Shown: in pieces, positions 1 through 10,095 of the stretch
How positions within the stretch are numbered: position 1 is the first letter of the stretch
Layout: the number at the start of each line of letters is the position of its first letter
Source of the DNA: Paraescarpia echinospica
Lineage: Eukaryota; Annelida; Polychaeta; Sabellida; Siboglinidae
Direction of reading: 5' to 3'
NCBI GenBank assembly: GCA_020002185.1
Contig: CM034543.1
Location: forward strand, 27,033,407 to 27,097,406
Length of the DNA: 64,000 nucleotides
Notes under the pieces: generated by a model
What the model saw: the letters and a program-made list of their open reading frames with translations, nothing else
Databases searched by the model: none
Told to the model about the DNA's origin: nothing
Made by a program: the position numbers and the translations under genes

Positions 1-1140
1 ATACAAGATCAAATGTAAGTATTGAATGGCTAATGGCTGATGATGTCCTGTAGTTGAGTTGATGGCGTGTCCTGTAGTTGAGCTGATGGCGTGTCCTGTA
101 GTTGAGCTGATGACATGTCCTGTAGTTGAGCTGATGATGTCCTTTAGTTGAGTTGATGATATCCTGTAGTTGAGTTGATGACGTGTCCTGTAGTTGAGCT
201 GATGATGTGTCTTGTAGTTGAGTTGATGACATATTTTGTAGTTGAGCTGATGATGTCCTTTAGTTGAGTTGATGACGTGTCCTGTAGTTGAGCTGATGAC
301 ATGTCCTGTAGTTGAGTTGATGACATGTCCTGTAGTTGAGCTGATGACGTGACCTGTAGTTGAGCTGATGACATGTCCTGTAGTTGAGTTGATGACATGT
401 CATGTAGTTGAGCTGATGATGTCCTTTAGTTGAGTTGATGATGTCCTGTAGTTGAGTTGATGACGTGTCCTGTAGTTGAGCTGATGACGTGTCTTGTAGT
501 TGAGTTGATGACATGTCTTGTAGTTGAGCTGATGATGTCCTTTAGTTGAGTTGATGACGTGTCCTGTAGTTGAGCTGATGACATGTCCTGTAGTTGAGTT
601 GATGACATGTCCTGTAGTTGAGCTGATGATGTCCTTTAGTTGAGTTGATGACGTGTCCTGTAGTTGAGCTGATGACATGTCCTGTAGTTGAGTTGATGAC
701 ATGTCCTGTAGTTGAGCTGATGACGTGACCTGTAGTTGAGCTAATGATGTGTCCTGTAGTTGAGTTGATGACGTGTCCTGTAGTTGAGCTGATGATGTCC
801 TGTAGTTGAGTTGATGACGTGTCCTGTAGTTGAGCTGATGATGTCCTGTAGTTGAGTTGATGACGTGTCCTGTAGTTGAGCTGATGACGTGTCCTGTAGT
901 TGAGCTGATGATGTCCTGTAGTTGAGCTGATGACGTGTCCTGTAGTTGAGCTGATGACATGTCCTGTAATTGAGCTGATGACATGTCCTGTAGTTGCTAG
1001 TTCAGAGCTTGATGCAGTACTTGAGCTACTGCATATGTGGCTGAGCATGATGATAGTCCTGTAGTTGAGCTGATGACGTGTCCTGTAGTTGAGCTGATGA
1101 CATGTCCTGTAATTGAGCTGATGACATGTCCTGTAGTTGA
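1..1140. repeat. Minisatellite, 22/24-bp units, in an intron of the MTUS-like gene
   Basis: About 47 head-to-tail units built on GTCCTGTAGTTGAGCTGATG, alternating between roughly 24-bp and 22-bp versions (GATGACGTGTCC versus GATGATGTCC). It begins before the window's first full unit, is broken at about 1000-1050 by unrelated sequence containing CAGAGCTTGATGCAG, then resumes and stops about 20 bp before the exon acceptor at 1160/1161. Long open frames read through it on the minus strand, but they are simple repeats of the unit (MSSTQLQD-like) and are not treated as genes. Confidence 0.95.
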
Positions 1141-1160
1141 GCTACGCCACATAAACTCAG

Positions 1161-1298
1161 AGGTGACCTTGAGGGACGCTGGGGAGCAGCGGTTAAAGAA
1201 AGAGCAGCAGAGACACAAGGAGCACTTGAGCTACTGTGAGCAGGAGCATAGACAACATGTCCAGCGGCTCACACAGGAGCACATGCAGACCATCACAG
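1161..1298 (+). CDS. MTUS-like exon a
   Basis: Acceptor AACTCAG at 1154-1160 and donor ACAG|GTGGGT at 1298/1299 frame 138 bp of highly charged heptad-like sequence ([31 protein letters not shown]). It ends one base into a codon (phase 1), which the next exon completes as Asp. The acceptor sits just after the upstream minisatellite and has a poor pyrimidine tract, so the exact 5' edge could be two bases later. Confidence 0.6.
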
Positions 1299-4200
1299 GT
1301 GGGTCTTTTCTTTGTTCCCTTGTGGGACAAGGTCCACATCACTCGGTAGCTTCTGCCTTACTTAGTAATGCTCTCCTTTTGTTTTTTTGCAATGATCATC
1401 CATTCTTGGCTGGCCACAACTGCCCTTCTAAGATTTCTTCTTGCACTGTCTTTCCAGTTTTATTGTCTCATCTCAGTTTTACTGTTTTTTTGTCTCAATG
1501 TTTTTCCATCTCAGTTTTACTGTCTTTCCATGTCAGTTTTACTGTCTTTCCATCTCAGTTTTACTGTCTTTCCATCTCAGTCTTACTGTCTTTCCGTCTC
1601 TGTTTTACTGTCTTTCCGTCTCTGTTTTAGTTTTACTGTCTTTCTCTCTGTTTTACTGTTTTTCCATCTCACTGTCTTTCCATCGTAGTTTTTGGTTTTC
1701 TATCTTGTCTGTTTTTTCATCTCAGTTTTACTGTCTTTCCATCTCAGTTTTACTGTCTTTCCGTCTCTGTTTTACTGTCTTTCCGTCTCTGTTTTACTGT
1801 CTTTCCATCTCTGTTTTACTGTCTTTCCGTCTCTGTTTTACTGTCTTTCCGTCTCAGTTTTACTGTCTTTCCGTCTCTGTTTTACTGTCTTTCCATCTCA
1901 GTTTTACTGTCTTTCCGTCTCTGTTTTACTGTCTTTCCATCTCAGTTTTACTGTCTTTCCATCTCAGTTTTACTGTCTTTCCATCTCTGTTTTACTGTCT
2001 TTCCGTCTCTGTTTTACTGTCTTTCCGTCTCTGTTTTACTGTCTTTCCATCTCTGTTTTACTGTCTTTCCTGTCTTTCCATCTCTGTTTTACTGTCTTTC
2101 CGTCTCAGTTTTACTGTCTTTCCGTCTCTGTTTTACTGTTTTTCCATCTCAGTTTTACTGTCTTTCCATCTCTGTTTTATTGTATTTCCATCGTAGTTTT
2201 ACTGGTTTTCTATCTTAGTTTTTTACTGTTTTTTCATCTCTGTTTTACCGTCTTTCCATCTCAGTTTTACCGTCTTTCCATCTCAGTTTTACTGTCTTTC
2301 CGTCTCAGTTTTACTGTCTTTCCGTCTCTGTTTTACTGTCTTTCCGTCTCTGTTTTACTGTCTTTCCGTCTCTGTTTTACTGTCTTTCCGTCTCAGTTTT
2401 ACTGTCTTTCCGTCTCTGTTTTACTGTCTTTCCATCTCAGTTTTACTGTCTTTCCGTCTCTGTTTTACTGTCTTTCCGTCTCAGTTTTACTGTCTTTCCA
2501 TCTCTGTTTTACTGTCTTTCCGTCTCTGTTTTACTGTCTTTCCGTCTCAGTTTTACTGTCTTTCCATCTTAGTTTTACTGTCTTTCCATCTCAGTTTTAC
2601 TGTCTTTCCATCTCTGTTTTACTGTCTTTCCGTCTCTCAGTTTTACTGTCTTTCCATCTCTGTTTTACTGTCTTTCCATCTTAGTTTTACTGTTTTTCCA
2701 TCTTAGTTTTTTACTGTTTTTCCATCTCTGTTTTACTGTCTTTCCGTCTCTGTTTTACTGTCTTTCCATCTCTATTTTACTGTCTTTCCATCTCAGTTTT
2801 ACTGTCTTTCCATATCAGTTTTTTGTCTTTCCATCTTAGTTTTACTGTCTTTTCAACTACCATCTTTGGCTTGCAAGGAAGATCATAATTAACCCATTTA
2901 AAATAAGTTTGTATTCCTCCCAAAAATCCATGTTCACATTGGATACTTTAAATCTACAGGTCTACAGTGTCATTATTTAAAATATAAAATCAAATAAACC
3001 TTATTTATTCTGTCATCATAACAGCCACAATGTCTTTTAATGATCCATTCAGTTTTTGTTTGACTTTACCGAGATGCCAGAAGAATTAACATAAACAGTA
3101 GGTGAGATGTGAACACATAAACTTGGCAGTAATCATTTAACAGAAAAAGTGTTCTTTTATGCAGAAGAAGTGCTCTATAAAATGTTTTCTGTCCACTTAA
3201 TTGGTGACTAGTCTCTGACTGTAACTGTTTAATTAATAAAGCTTTTATTTACGTTTACAGATCTCAAAAACAAACACACCATCAAGTTAGAAGAAATTAC
3301 AGCAAGATTTCAGGATATAAAATGTTCATTATCGGTAAGTTTGCTGTTTTGTCGACCTGATAAATCACTGTGTCTGGCGAAGGTTCAACTTGAAAGTTTT
3401 GTATTTGTAATGAAGGGTGATCTAACGAAGGGTGATCTAATGAAGGGTGATCTAACGAAGGGTGATCTAACAAAGGGTGATCTAACGAAGGGTGGTCTAA
3501 TGAAGGGTGGTCTAACAAAAGGTGATCTAATGAAGGGTGCTCTAGCGAAGGGTGATCTAACAAAGGGTGGTGTATCGAAGGGTGCTCTAACGAAGGGTGC
3601 TCTAATGAAGGGTGGTCTAACGAAGGGTGATCTACTGAAGGGTGGTCTAATGAAGGATGGTCTAATGAAGGGTGATCTAATGAAGGATGGTCTAATGAAG
3701 GGTGATCTAACGAAGGGTGATCTAACGAAGGGTGATCTAATGAAGGGTGATCTAACGAAGGGTGATCTAACGAAGGGTGATCTAACGAAGGGTGGTCTAA
3801 TGAAGGGTGGTCTAACAAAAGGTGATCTAATGAAGGGTGCTCTAGCAAAGGGTGCTCTAATGAAGGGTGATCTAACAAAGGGTGGTGTATCGAAGGGTGC
3901 TCTAACGAAGGGTGCTCTGATGAAGGGTGGTCTAACGAAGGGTGATCTACTGAAGGGTGGTCTAATGAAGGATGGTCTAATGAAGGGTGGTCTAATGAAG
4001 GGTGATCTAACGAAGGGTGATCTAACGAAGGGTGGTCTAATGAAGGGTGGTCTAACAAAAGGTGATCTAATGAAGGGTGCTCTAGCAAAGGGTGCTCTAA
4101 TGAAGGGTGATCTAACAAAGGGTGGTGTATCGAAGGGTGCTCTAACGAAGGGTGCTCTAATGAAGGGTGGTCTAACGAAGGGTGATCTACTGAAGGGTGG

Positions 4201-7200
4201 TCTAATGAAGGATGGTCTAATGAAGGGTGGTCTAATGAAGGGTGATCTAACGAAGGGTGGTCTAATGAAGGGTGATCTAATGAAGGGTGCTCTAGCAAAG
4301 GATGCTCTAATGAAGGGCAGTCTAACGAAGGGTGTCTAATGAAGGGTGTATTGCAGGAGAAAGTTGAGTGCCTCAAGAGCGAATGTGACGGTCTGAGACA
4401 CAGTCAGCAGGTGAACATGGAACACTTTGAGAAACAGTCGGACCTCAAGGTGTGTAGTAGCAATAGTAGTAGTAACCTTCTGTAGTGGCTATGCCCTCAC
4501 AAACCTGAGCTTAAAGACAGAACAAACAAATCATTAGAAACTGTCATGAGCAGGGACATGCAAAAGTCGTCATTAGACCAAGGGACTGTTGATGATTTAG
4601 GTTGGAATGCAATTTCAAACAAATGTTTTTAAGAAAGGTAGCAGGAATTTCAGATGATTTCAAAGTAACGAGGAGGTCAGATTATGTGCGCAGTTTCAGA
4701 GACAGCTTGCCTATGTTAAGCTTTGTTTACAAAAGTATGTATTGGTGATAATTGCTGCGCCTAGTTTGTTGCTCTCTGGGTGGGTGGAAGCTAGTAGGTA
4801 GATGTTTGTTCCAATCACTGGTTGTCAGCAGGAGTTTAGCCAGAGACCTGTCTGCCTGTCTTCAAGACTGGCAGATGACTGACCAAGACGGGTAACTACA
4901 ACTGATAAGACTGGTGGGATTTAGAGTTGGCCAGGTGGACACTAGATGAAATAATAGTTCCAAGTCTAGGGACCCTCATTAATGACTATCATTGGCGAAA
5001 TGAAAGCTATTTTTATCCATGAGGCTTACTTTTAATTAATTCATGACTGGCAAAAATAACTTCCGGCTAAGGGCCTGGTTGTCAGTAGTGGTGTGTGTGC
5101 AGTGACATATGTCCCGTGTCACTGACCAGTGTCACTGTCCTGTGTCACCAGGCGAGACATGCCGTGGAGCGCTGTAAGTACATGAGGGACGAGATTGACA
5201 GTCTCAAGTGTGTCCTTGAATTACGCAACGACGAGGTGCAGGGACTTAGGCTACAGAAGGGGAAACTTCAAAAACAGGCAAGTACCCACCTCAGATACCT
5301 ATCCACAAATACCCACTCCCAAGTAGCCACTCTTCTACCCTGTCAACCGTATTCTTGAGAAAGTTGTATCACAGGTCATGCCTTAAAATTATAAGTAAAA
5401 AAATAATAGTAATAATGATACGTACAAAATCAGTATAACAACATGAAAAAAACACATGCATTAAGTAAAATTAATAAACAATAATAAATTAAAACGTACA
5501 CAGTTGACTAATCCAATAATTAAACATAATAAGTTGTGTGGTGTAAATCAATATGGAAATATTTTACAAACAGTGCATTTTTTTACTATTATCGACTTCA
5601 CAAAAGGCTGTATATGGCAGAAAGTGCATTGAATAAGAGATATTACATGACATGATTAACAGCAAACATGTTACTTTGGCTGCTGTTTGTGATTGAAGTG
5701 TTGTGTGTTCAGTTGGAAGAGCTTCCTGTGGCCCAAGAGAAGATACGGTCACTGCAGCAGAAGGTGGAGAACCTGGAGGCCATCATCAACATTAGAGACA
5801 GCAATGAGAAGTGAGTGGATGGTGGCGCCACCTGGTGAATGCATCAACACTAATACTCCATATTGGATTTGACGTCTTATGTTGGCACTCTCAGTTTGGA
5901 CCAGTGGCTGTGTGATCGTACTGTTATACCTCTGTGTTTTCATATCATGATATTGCTCTGTGATCTCTGATAATGAAATGATTACAACAATGTTTTCTAC
6001 GACCTGTTCTTACCATTATTTTTACTACATAAGTTCCTTGTGTGTGAATGTCTTTGTGCGTGTGCTCATGCATATTTGACGTTCTTTAATATCGCCTTCA
6101 CATTTGTTTTAAGTTCTTTCGATAGTCACATGAATTTCCCCCCAGGGACAATAAAGTACTGTCATTATCCATACAGTGATTTTGTTGTATCTTACAGACA
6201 ACTGGCCGAGCGCCACCAGATGTTGCTACGGCGATATGACCGCGAGTCAAAGGCGAACAAGCGCCTGTCGATGAACAACGAGGAACTGACCTGGCGTCTG
6301 AGTCAGACAGACATCCTCTCTCCGGTGAACATCACACGCTCCTACAGCTGTTCGGAATCATCCCGCGATGCCCTCACCGCCTCGTGGAGCGCTGTAAGTA
6401 CATGAGGGACGAGATTGACAGTCTCAAGTGTGTCCTTGAATTACGCAACGACGAGGTGCAGGGACTTAGGCTACAGAAGGGGAAACTTCAAAAACAGGCA
6501 AGTACCCACCTCAGATACCTATCCACAAATACCCACTCCCAAGTAGCCACTCTTCTACCCTGTCAACCGTATTCTTGAGAAAGTTGTATCACAGGTCATG
6601 CCTTAAAATTATAAGTAAAAAAATAATAGTAATAATGATACGTACAAAATCAGTATAACAACATGAAAAAAACACATGCATTAAGTAAAATTAATAAACA
6701 ATAATAAATTAAAACGTACACAGTTGACTAATCCAATAATTAAACATAATAAGTTGTGTGGTGTAAATCAATATGGAAATATTTTACAAACAGTGCATTT
6801 TTTTACTATTATCGACTTCACAAAAGGCTGTATATGGCAGAAAGTGCATTGAATAAGAGATATTACATGACATGATTAACAGCAAACATGTTACTTTGGC
6901 TGCTGTTTGTGATTGAAGTGTTGTGTGTTCAGTTGGAAGAGCTTCCTGTGGCCCAAGAGAAGATACGGTCACTGCAGCAGAAGGTGGAGAACCTGGAGGC
7001 CATCATCAACATTAGAGACAGCAATGAGAAGTGAGTGGATGGTGGCGCCACCTGGTGAATGCATCAACACTAATACTCCATATTGGATTTGACGTCTTAT
7101 GTTGGCACTCTCAGTTTGGACCAGTGGCTGTGTGATCGTACTGTTATACCTCTGTGTTTTCATATCATGATATTGCTCTGTGATCTCTGATAATGAAATG

Positions 7201-7844
7201 ATTACAACAATGTTTTCTACGACCTGTTCTTACCATTATTTTTACTACATAAGTTCCTTGTGTGTGAATGTCTTTGTGCGTGTGCTCATGCATATTTGAC
7301 GTTCTTTAATATCGCCTTCACATTTGTTTTAAGTTCTTTCGATAGTCACATGAATTTCCCCCCAGGGACAATAAAGTACTGTCATTATCCATACAGTGAT
7401 TTTGTTGTATCTTACAGACAACTGGCCGAGCGCCACCAGATGTTGCTACGGCGATATGACCGCGAGTCAAAGGCGAACAAGCGCCTGTCGATGAACAACG
7501 AGGAACTGACCTGGCGTCTGAGTCAGACAGACATCCTCTCTCCGGTGAACATCACACGCTCCTACAGCTGTTCGGAATCATCCCGCGATGCCCTCACCGC
7601 CTCCGCTAAGCGACACAGTTCTCCTCCCCAGGGGGCAGCAAATTCTCCACCGTCGGCGGTATCGGGGGTTGTCCGGCGAAAGAAACGATCAACAGAAGTG
7701 GCGAATTTGAGGCGGTCAGGCACTTATGAGTTGCTTAATCAGCAGTTGGACGAAGGTCTAAGGATGGACACTGCGGGAGGAGGGGACAGTGCCAGTCAGG
7801 GGAATGCGGACAAGCGGGGAAGTATGAGACAGACGAATGTGTGA
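1161..7844 (+). CDS. MTUS1: MTUS1/ATIP-family microtubule-associated coiled-coil protein, C-terminal half (gene-level entry)
   Basis: Spliced gene on the plus strand; its 5' part lies before the window. Coding segments read here: 1161-1298, 3261-3334, 4357-4449, 5152-5277, 5713-5810, then a last exon at 7418-7844, or a longer series if the duplicated exons are used. All junctions keep one frame. The protein is almost wholly charged coiled coil and ends in a Ser/Pro-rich basic tail. Family recognition rests on [39 protein letters not shown] and [20 protein letters not shown], which match the conserved C-terminal region of MTUS1/MTUS2 (ATIP) as I recall it. Known family members bind microtubules through this coiled coil. 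The assignment to the family is strong; whether it is the single invertebrate orthologue is inferred. Odd features: a 1,220-bp tandem duplication, a GC donor, and minisatellites in three introns. Confidence 0.85.
1440..2860. repeat. Minisatellite, 22-bp unit, intronic
   Basis: Roughly 60 units of GTTTTACTGTCTTTCCGTCT plus CT or CA, with a few units altered in length near 1650-1720 and 2085-2230. The sense strand is C/T-rich with runs of T. Long plus-strand open frames ([16 protein letters not shown]) are translations of the unit in three frames and are not genes. The array lies between exon a and the exon at 3261. Confidence 0.95.
2861..3260. other. Rest of intron a-b, AT-rich
   Basis: Unique AT-rich sequence between the minisatellite and the acceptor TTTACGTTTACAG at 3248-3260. 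No open frame or RNA gene seen. Confidence 0.6.
3261..3334 (+). CDS. MTUS-like exon b
   Basis: Strong acceptor (TTTACGTTTACAG) and donor (TCG|GTAAGT). The 74-bp exon reads [20 protein letters not shown] after the Asp codon shared with exon a, and ends in phase 0. It continues the coiled coil with no proline. Confidence 0.75.
3411..4345. repeat. Minisatellite, 15-bp unit with higher-order structure, intronic
   Basis: About 62 units of GGTGATCTAACGAAG with ordered variants (GGTGGT, GGTGCT, AATGAAG, AGCGAAG, ACAAAAG). The block containing TCTAACAAAAGGTG recurs at about 3506, 3806 and 4046, giving a higher-order repeat of about 300 and then 240 bp. Because the unit is a multiple of three, both strands stay open for more than 300 codons (LTKGDLMKG on plus, [10 protein letters not shown] on minus). 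These frames are judged to be artefacts of the repeat, since they sit between two well-defined exons. Confidence 0.95.
4357..4449 (+). CDS. MTUS-like exon c
   Basis: Acceptor GTGTATTGCAG and donor CTCAAG|GTGTGT frame 93 bp, phase 0 at both ends: [18 protein letters not shown] then [12 protein letters not shown]. Coiled-coil sequence. The acceptor region GAAGGGTGTATTGCAG begins as a degenerate unit of the 15-bp minisatellite, so array and splice site touch. Confidence 0.75.
4450..5151. other. Intron c-d, unique sequence
   Basis: About 700 bp without repeats or recognisable genes, ending in the acceptor CTGTGTCACCAG. Confidence 0.6.
5152..5277 (+). CDS. MTUS-like exon d, followed by a GC donor
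   Basis: 126 bp, phase 0 at both ends, reading [19 protein letters not shown] followed by [17 protein letters not shown] and GKLQKQ. This is the most recognisable MTUS coiled-coil segment. The donor is AAACAG|GCAAGT: a GC-AG intron with an otherwise perfect donor consensus. The duplication unit starts inside this exon at 5163. Confidence 0.85.
5163..6382 (+). repeat. Tandem duplication, copy 1 (1,220 bp)
   Basis: Repeated head to tail at 6383-7602. Wherever I compared the two copies base by base they were identical, introns included. The joint shares a single C of microhomology (5163, 6383, 7603). The unit runs from within exon d to within the last exon, so it starts and ends in coding sequence. 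Confidence 0.95.
5713..5810 (+). CDS. MTUS-like exon e, copy 1
   Basis: Acceptor TGTGTGTTCAG and donor GAGAA|GTGAGT. It reads [20 protein letters not shown] then [13 protein letters not shown], with the last Lys codon completed by the next exon (phase 2). Strong match to the conserved MTUS block. Confidence 0.85.
6198..6393 (+). CDS. MTUS-like last exon, truncated copy created by the duplication
   Basis: Acceptor TTGTATCTTACAG. It reads [20 protein letters not shown] onward to DALTAS, then crosses the duplication joint at 6382/6383. If unspliced, the frame reads WSAVST and stops at 6403-6405. At 6394-6399 the joined sequence offers GCT|GTAAGT, a perfect donor in phase 0 that would splice in frame to the acceptor of exon e copy 2 at 6933. 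Whether this donor is used cannot be told from DNA. Confidence 0.5.
6383..7602 (+). repeat. Tandem duplication, copy 2 (1,220 bp)
   Basis: Second copy of 5163-6382. It begins with an exon-d fragment (6384-6497) that has lost its acceptor and 5' end, then holds a complete intron, exon e copy 2, the next intron and the start of the true last exon. Confidence 0.95.
6933..7030 (+). CDS. MTUS-like exon e, copy 2
   Basis: Identical to the exon at 5713-5810, with the same acceptor and donor. In a transcript using both copies the [12 protein letters not shown] block would appear twice; in a transcript skipping one copy the normal protein would result. Confidence 0.7.
7418..7844 (+). CDS. MTUS-like terminal exon
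   Basis: Acceptor TTGTATCTTACAG at 7405-7417. The exon opens with the end of the coiled coil ([20 protein letters not shown]), then [10 protein letters not shown], a Ser-rich stretch ([12 protein letters not shown]), a Pro/Ser-rich part and a basic KRHSS...VVRRKKRS segment, ending RGSMRQTNV at the stop at 7842-7844. Proline- and serine-rich tails after the coiled coil are usual for MTUS proteins. Confidence 0.85.
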
Positions 7845-7936
7845 GGGACGCGCGGTGGATGTGCTGCACGCGGAATGACGATTAGGAGAGGATCTCGTAA
7901 GTCGCAAAGTCGAAAACACGTTAGCTTGACACTGGT

Positions 7937-8279
7937 TTAAAAGTCTGTTCCTAGTTTTTAATTTATTAATATAATGTTCTTAAAACTATACTAACTGTGT
8001 TGAAGACATACTAGTATGATACTACCCATCAAATTGTGTTCAGTAAGCCTGTAACAACGGTCGCAATTTGGAAGGTACGACCCCGGAACATGTTCAAATA
8101 GTAAACAAAACATCCAATTTCAAAACAAGCTTTATTGGCAATACAGCCAAACTAGCCGAGTTAACTGCAATATCCTTTGATGTTCAGTGAACTCATTTTT
8201 CCACGTTCAACACAGCAGACTTATTGTTACAAATTACTACGCCCGCTAATTCCGGGTAGACGAACAAACTCCCTTTAAA
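7937..8279 (+). mobile_element. TTAA-flanked MITE, copy 1
   Basis: One of four dispersed copies (also 17468-17729, 23700-23990, 26360-26713). Ends are TTAAAAG...TCTGTTCC and CCCTTTAA. Diagnostic interior words are AACAAAACATCCA, TTTCAAAACAAGCTTTATT and CGGGTAGA. There is no coding capacity. TTAA ends point to a piggyBac-type or similar transposase, but the superfamily is not proven. This copy lies in the 3' UTR or flank of the MTUS-like gene. Confidence 0.75.
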
Positions 8280-9935
8280 TCAATCGCCCGATATGGCAGT
8301 TAGAGTCAATATGAATTGATATGTTTCACTCATTAGGTGGCACCACTACAGCAATTAATTTTCCCCTGTGATACGTGGTGACGACCAAGCCCCCCGCGTA
8401 ATGCGTCATGTGTTTTGGGACTTTGCGAACTTATCCAATCTTCCCCTAAACGTGGACGATTGTATGATAGGAACTGCGAAAGATCGACGAGCGAAACTTT
8501 CGTGCAGATTGTGTTCTGAGCAGATGCTCGTGATACTACGATGTGCCATCTGAATATATTATGTTGTAATCGGTTCTGACTTAAAGGCAGCTGGCGATAA
8601 GTGTCGTCATTTAGAGACCAGAATGTGGAGTAATTCGTTGTTTGTAATTTAAGTGCTGCATGGAAAGTGTTGTATGTTATAATAATGTTTACTCTTGTTG
8701 TAAGCATCCATCTTGTAAATATCTTATTTAAACATTGGCTAGAAGTATGTAATTTGTCACTTTGTCAGACCTCATGCAGGAAGGCTGTCAGTCAGTAGAG
8801 GGTGCTAGTGCTGTTTGATACACCGTAGGTTTCACTGATGTACATATATTTGAGACGTCCTCGAACTGCCTACCTGGGGACCGTGTCAATTAGATAACAA
8901 GCTCATAAGGAAATTCATTATTAAACAGAATCCATTGTTAAATTTAAAGAACGTTTTCAACTGAACACTATTTCCGTGACACACCTGTGAATGTGTCCCA
9001 GTGGCGCACCCTGTTGTTGACAATTTGCAATACATTAGATCATTGTTAAATCGAAATCTAATTTAAAGAGCAAAAGTGGCTCTATGAGCTTCTAAGAATG
9101 TGATTGAAACGGTCCCAGGGTTGATCACATGTCACTGTCTGGTCACAACTCTGTGTTTGCTGATGGCGCACCTATTGGCCAAAGTAGGCATAATTTCTTT
9201 GGTCCAATTTTAAGATGTCATATTTCATGGTTGTTAGTATGCGAGATTTGTAAATTGCATAGCTGCGTTTGTTCGGGTGTTTGGTTTCATATCATGGTTC
9301 ACAAAAGCAATGTTACTATGTGTCTGATGTTGGTCAGTGTAGGATTGTCCTTGCATTTAGCAATCTGCCACACTTTGTACCGGTCGTATTTGCATATTCG
9401 TGGTAAAGTAGCAACCTCGAGGCTGTTTTACTGAGACAATGAGCTCAGTCGGTTTAAATATCTTGCAAATGATTTTTTCCTTTTTGACACTGCTAATAAA
9501 ATTACTGAAAAGTGATATTTGTCTTGCTGTATATTGGGTGCAGAAGGACGTGAGGGTAACAGCTGACTTGATATCCAATGATGACACTTTATTATGTACA
9601 TTCATGTAAGTGTAAGTGAGTAGATCTTATGTAGCGGTATATAGTATCATCTGTGTATCATTATTTGCCTGACATAATTCACCTTCCAACTTAATTCACA
9701 CCAAATATATATGTCAACATTGCATGTTGAACAGTAAGTTTGATATAAATAAACAAAGAGTGGTAAGATTCCATTTTTAAAACGTGGTTCATTGTGATGC
9801 CGTTTTCTATATAACATGATTTGATGATATAAAGGTGATCCAACATTTAAATCGTACAGTTCGTGTAATGTGCACCACACGTGGATGCTTGTCATATGTT
9901 TGCCTCGTGCAAGTTAATACCATAGACAGAGGATA
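8280..9935. other. 3' UTR/flank of the MTUS-like gene, no gene seen
   Basis: Unique sequence with short chance frames only. It could be 3' UTR as far as the AATAAA near 9495. No repeats longer than short AT stretches were noted. Confidence 0.4.
9495..9500 (+). promoter_or_regulatory. Possible poly(A) signal AATAAA
   Basis: AATAAA in GCTAATAAAATTAC, 1.65 kb after the MTUS-like stop and downstream of the MITE. Position-only evidence; other A/T-rich variants occur nearby (for example 9749-9755). Confidence 0.25.
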
Positions 9936-10095
9936 CAGTAGAACCTCACAAAAGTGAACTGAACAGCGAGGTAACCTTATTAGCAAAACTAATTTCCTAT
10001 ACTTTGCTGTTACGAAAATCAGTTGGGACTGTCCTAAGGTGACCTTAATTGCGAGGTGGCTGTATTACTGAGGTGGCCATAAAGTGGTTCAACTG
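9936..10095. mobile_element. 160-bp MITE with pogo/Tc1-mariner-like ends
   Basis: Inverted termini CAGTAGAACCTCACAAAAG and CTTTATGG...GTGGTTCAACTG, flanked on both sides by TA. CAGT(A/T)GAACCTC ends with a TA target duplication are typical of pogo/Tigger-like elements. There is no open frame, so it would be non-autonomous. Confidence 0.6.

Noticed and set aside
144..1048. Minus-strand open frames of 60-194 codons rich in STQLQD/SAQLQD
   Set aside because: Translations of the 22/24-bp minisatellite in several frames; no start context, splice site or non-repeat sequence.
1368..2684. Plus-strand hydrophobic frames ([12 protein letters not shown]) that resemble membrane proteins
   Set aside because: Three-frame translations of the 22-bp minisatellite.
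1..4345. CRISPR-like regular repeats
   Set aside because: Units are contiguous with no unique spacers, and the context is eukaryotic.
3297..4376. [10 protein letters not shown] (minus) and [10 protein letters not shown] (plus) repeat proteins of over 330 codons
   Set aside because: The 15-bp unit keeps all frames open, and the region is an intron bounded by good splice sites.
5564..5943. Minus-strand frames duplicated at 6784-7163
   Set aside because: Antisense to MTUS-like exon e and its introns; repeated only because of the tandem duplication.
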